From ZCTH02-B3 sp036563895 (GTDB lineage Bacteria; Bacillota; Bacilli; Paenibacillales; Paenibacillaceae), in assembly GCA_036563895.1 (NCBI GenBank), contig DATCLN010000125.1, positions 1 to 7,433 on the forward strand: 7,433 bases of DNA. The letters are read 5' to 3'. Of the stretch, positions 5,720 to 7,433 are shown piece after piece. The stretch's first letter is position 1; each line of letters opens with the position of its first letter. The translations under genes and the position numbers were made by a program. The notes beneath the pieces were generated by a model, which saw only the letters and a program-made list of their open reading frames with translations, was not told where the DNA came from and did not search any database.

Positions 5720-6904
5720 ATGAACAGAGAAGCGGTTATTGTCAGTGCGGTGCGCACGCCCATCGGAACCTTCAACGGCGGACTGAAGGACGTCTCCGCC
5801 ACCCGCCTGGGAGGCATCGCCATCAAGGCGGCGCTGGAGAGAGCGGGAGTCGAACCGGGCCAGGTGGATGAAGTCATCATGGGCAACGTCCTGCAGGCCG
5901 GTCTCGGCCAGAACCCCGCCCGTCAGGCGGCGGTGCAGGCGAACATTCCCATCGAGGTGCCGTCCTTCACCGTCAACAAAGTTTGCGGTTCGGGTTTGAA
6001 AGCGGTTCATTTGGCGGCCCAGGCCATCCTGCTCGGCGACGCCGACATCGTGGTCGCCGGCGGCATGGAGAACATGAGCCAGTCTCCCTACCTGCTGGAA
6101 AAAGCCCGCACCGGCTTCCGCATGGGGGACCAGAGGCTTGTGGACAGCATGATCCGCGACGGGCTGTGGTGCGCGTTTGGCGACTGTCACATGGGCATTA
6201 CGGCGGAAAACCTGTGCGAAAAATACGGACTGAGCCGCGAGGAGCTGGACGCCTTCGCCGTTCGCAGCCAGGAAAAGGCCGCCGCAGCCCTCAGCAAGGG
6301 CATCTTCAAGGAGGAAATCGTCCCCGTGGAGGTGCCGCAGCCGAAGGGCGCGCCCGTGGTTGTTGACACGGATGAAAATCCCCGCCCGGGCACCAACCTG
6401 GAATCCCTCGCCAAACTGCGTCCCGCTTTCAAGCCGGACGGCAAGGTCACGGCCGGAAACGCGTCCAGCATCAACGACGGAGCGGCCGCCCTCGTGATCA
6501 TGAGCGCGGAAACGGCCGAAAAGCGGGGCCTCAAGCCCCTGGCCGTGATCCGGGCCAACGCCAGCGCCGGGGTCGATCCCGCCATCATGGGCATCGGGCC
6601 GGTGCCGGCCACGCGGAAGGCGCTGCAGAAGGCCGGTCTTTCCCTGGACGATCTCGATCTGGTGGAAGCCAACGAAGCCTTCGCCGCGCAATCCCTGGCG
6701 GTGCTCAAGGAACTCGGGCTCAATCCCGACATCGTCAACGTCAACGGAGGCGCCATCGCCCTGGGCCACCCGATCGGCGCCAGCGGCGCCCGCGTCCTGG
6801 TGACCCTGCTGCACGAAATGCGGCGGCGCGACGCCCGTTACGGCCTGGCGACGCTGTGCATCGGCGGCGGCCAAGGCGTGGCGACGATTGTGGAACGGGT
6901 TTGA
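5720..6904 (+). CDS. Acetyl-CoA C-acetyltransferase (thiolase)
   Basis: The enzyme interconverts two acetyl-CoA and acetoacetyl-CoA plus CoA in the cytoplasm; names used for it include atoB, thlA and phaA. Counting from the ATG at 5720 the product has 394 residues, the normal length. The acylated Cys is C89 in VNKVCGSG. The other catalytic positions are N318 in NEAFA, H350 in GHPIGASG and C380 in LCIGGGQG. The N-terminus, MNREAVIVSAVRTPIGTF, fits family starts. Upstream in-frame TTG (5699) and ATG (5708, 5711) codons are less suitable, because the only GGAG (5704-5707) touches or lies too close to them. Its 12-base distance from the chosen ATG is long, however. With scoA 167 bases downstream, breakdown of acetoacetyl-CoA to acetyl-CoA is the likeliest direction (inference), though a role in polyhydroxybutyrate or butyrate synthesis is not excluded. 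Confidence 0.94.
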   Translation: MNREAVIVSAVRTPIGTFNGGLKDVSATRLGGIAIKAALERAGVEPGQVDEVIMGNVLQAGLGQNPARQAAVQANIPIEVPSFTVNKVCGSGLKAVHLAAQAILLGDADIVVAGGMENMSQSPYLLEKARTGFRMGDQRLVDSMIRDGLWCAFGDCHMGITAENLCEKYGLSREELDAFAVRSQEKAAAALSKGIFKEEIVPVEVPQPKGAPVVVDTDENPRPGTNLESLAKLRPAFKPDGKVTAGNASSINDGAAALVIMSAETAEKRGLKPLAVIRANASAGVDPAIMGIGPVPATRKALQKAGLSLDDLDLVEANEAFAAQSLAVLKELGLNPDIVNVNGGAIALGHPIGASGARVLVTLLHEMRRRDARYGLATLCIGGGQGVATIVERV

Positions 6905-6915
6905 AATGCCAACAG

Positions 6916-6942
6916 AATACATCAGATAAAGGTGTATTTTTT
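6916..6942 (+). terminator. Probable intrinsic terminator after the thiolase gene
   Basis: AATACATC (6916-6923) pairs with GGTGTATT (6931-6938), including one G-U pair, around a 7-base loop. Six T bases run from 6937 to 6942. The stem is AT-rich and so modest in strength. Read-through into scoA is possible even though scoA appears to have its own promoter. Confidence 0.55.
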
Positions 6943-6966
6943 GGACTTCTGGATGAGGCCCGGGAA

Positions 6967-6975
6967 TGGTATAAT
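6967..6975 (+). promoter_or_regulatory. Extended -10 promoter of scoA
   Basis: The sequence TGGTATAAT contains a perfect -10 box (6970-6975) preceded by the TGn extension. The -35 region at normal spacing (TTCTGG, 6947-6952) is weak. A better-looking TTGGAC at 6941-6946 is 23 bases away, too far. Transcription should begin near 6982, giving a leader of about 90 bases. Confidence 0.65.
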
Positions 6976-6984
6976 GTTCAAAAA

Positions 6985-7047
6985 ACGATACAAAGTTTCG
7001 GATAACGGTACAAGGTTCGGTAAACGGTTTCACGGTTCAACGGTTGA
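6985..7047 (+). repeat. Degenerate tandem repeats in the scoA leader
   Basis: Two imperfect units of about 20 bases start at 6985 (ACGATACAAAGTTTCGGATA) and 7005 (ACGGTACAAGGTTCGGTAA). They are followed by three 8-base units at 7024, 7032 and 7040: ACGGTTTC, ACGGTTCA and ACGGTTGA. The last two contain the inverted repeat TTCAA-CGG-TTGAA (7036-7048) just before the ribosome binding site. The block fills most of the untranslated leader and could be an operator array or a structured leader. Confidence 0.55.
7019..7032 (+). promoter_or_regulatory. cre-like site (CcpA) in the scoA leader
   Basis: GGTAAACGGTTTCA matches TGWAANCGNTNWCA at 10 of 11 defined positions; only the first base differs. It lies about 37-50 bases after the predicted transcription start, almost the same offset as the site in the dctP leader. 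It overlaps the first 8-base ACGGTT repeat, so part of the match may reflect that repeat. Confidence 0.5.
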
Positions 7048-7052
7048 AAGGC

Positions 7053-7059
7053 AAAGGAG
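7053..7059 (+). promoter_or_regulatory. Ribosome binding site of scoA
   Basis: AAAGGAG lies 12 bases before the ATG at 7072, a little longer than usual. No other in-frame start codon lies between them, so it supports the chosen start. Confidence 0.7.
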
Positions 7060-7071
7060 TGCGATTGCGTC

Positions 7072-7433
7072 ATGAAACCCGTGTATTCCTCGTTTGTGGA
7101 AGCGGTTGCGGACATCCCCGACGGCGCCACGATCATGGTGGGCGGATTTGGTCTGTGCGGCATTCCCGAGAACCTCATCCTCGCCCTGGTGGAAACCGGC
7201 GTCAAGGACCTGACCGTCATCTCCAACAACTGCGGCGTCGACGACTGGGGGCTCGGCCTGCTCCTGCAGAAAAGACAAATCCGCAAAATGATCGCTTCCT
7301 ATGTCGGCGAAAACAAGGAGTTCGAACGCCAGCTCATGGCCGGCGAAATCGAAGTCGAATTGATCCCGCAAGGGACGCTGGCCGAGCGCATCCGGGCCGG
7401 CGGCGCGGGGATCCCCGCCTTCTACACCCCCGC
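7072..7433 (+). CDS. scoA: Succinyl-CoA:3-ketoacid CoA-transferase subunit A (partial, cut by window edge)
   Basis: This subunit, with ScoB, transfers CoA from succinyl-CoA to acetoacetate, giving acetoacetyl-CoA and succinate. Only the first 120 residues are visible, about half of the usual length of around 230; the frame is open to the edge. Residues 17-32 (D-G-A-T-I-M-V-G-G-F-G-L-C-G-I-P) match the CoA-transferase family I signature exactly. The blocks VISNNCGVDDWGLGLLL, MIASYVGENKEFERQ and IPQGTLAERIRAGGAGIPAFYT are typical of bacterial ScoA, including the Bacillus type. The catalytic Glu resides in subunit B, expected just downstream but not in view. The gene has its own probable promoter, cre-like site and repeat-rich leader. 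Placement after the thiolase gene suggests a ketone-body or short-chain acid catabolic module. Confidence 0.95.
   Translation, partial: MKPVYSSFVEAVADIPDGATIMVGGFGLCGIPENLILALVETGVKDLTVISNNCGVDDWGLGLLLQKRQIRKMIASYVGENKEFERQLMAGEIEVELIPQGTLAERIRAGGAGIPAFYTP

Noticed and set aside
6941..6946. TTGGAC as -35 box for the scoA promoter
   Set aside because: It lies 23 bases from the TATAAT, beyond workable spacing, and overlaps the T tract of the thiolase terminator; the TGn extension explains the promoter better.
6980..6993. Additional cre-like site around the CG at 6986-6987
   Set aside because: It fails at four of the 11 defined consensus positions.
5696..7033. Minus-strand open frame of 445 codons opposite the thiolase
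   Set aside because: The thiolase has all catalytic residues and normal length. The antisense product is composition-biased (His, Arg, Gly, Asp) without known motifs.

Overview
The window looks like a chromosomal piece of a moderately GC-rich Bacillota (Bacilli, perhaps Paenibacillaceae). The reasons are strong purine-rich ribosome binding sites, sigma-A type promoters, CcpA-type cre sites, a lipoprotein solute-binding protein with a long Ser/Gly/Gln linker, and a ScoA very close to the Bacillus type. The taxonomic call is inference from style, not from a search.

Layout. Positions 2-5467 are read leftward. A complete three-gene TRAP transporter operon (dctP, dctQ, dctM; 2876 down to 2) has 4-base ATGA overlaps at both junctions. 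It starts from a near-consensus promoter at 2970-2998, with a cre-like site in its leader. Upstream of it sit a strong bidirectional terminator (3021-3054) and a GC-rich 14-bp tandem array (about 3094-3177). Next come a Dps mini-ferritin gene (3670-3212) and a 547-residue protein fusing a NERD nuclease-like domain to a superfamily 1 helicase (5467-3824). The divergent spacer 5468-5719 separates these from rightward genes: an acetyl-CoA acetyltransferase (5720-6904) and the start of scoA, subunit A of succinyl-CoA:3-ketoacid CoA-transferase (7072 to the window edge).

How the genes may work together. ScoA with its unseen partner ScoB would activate acetoacetate to acetoacetyl-CoA, and the thiolase would cleave that to two acetyl-CoA, which is a ketone-body or short-chain acid catabolic module. 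The TRAP operon imports an unidentified solute. Both the TRAP promoter and the scoA promoter carry a cre-like site at about +37 to +52 and share an 11-base word just after the -10 box, which suggests (inference) common carbon-source control. The binding protein has Trp where TRAP binding proteins usually have the ligand-binding Arg, so its ligand may not be an ordinary carboxylate.

I found no CRISPR array, RNA gene, insertion sequence or clear multi-gene novel system. The most unusual items are the paired cre sites, the Arg-to-Trp change, the 14-bp array that runs up to the dps stop codon, and the orphan NERD-helicase.
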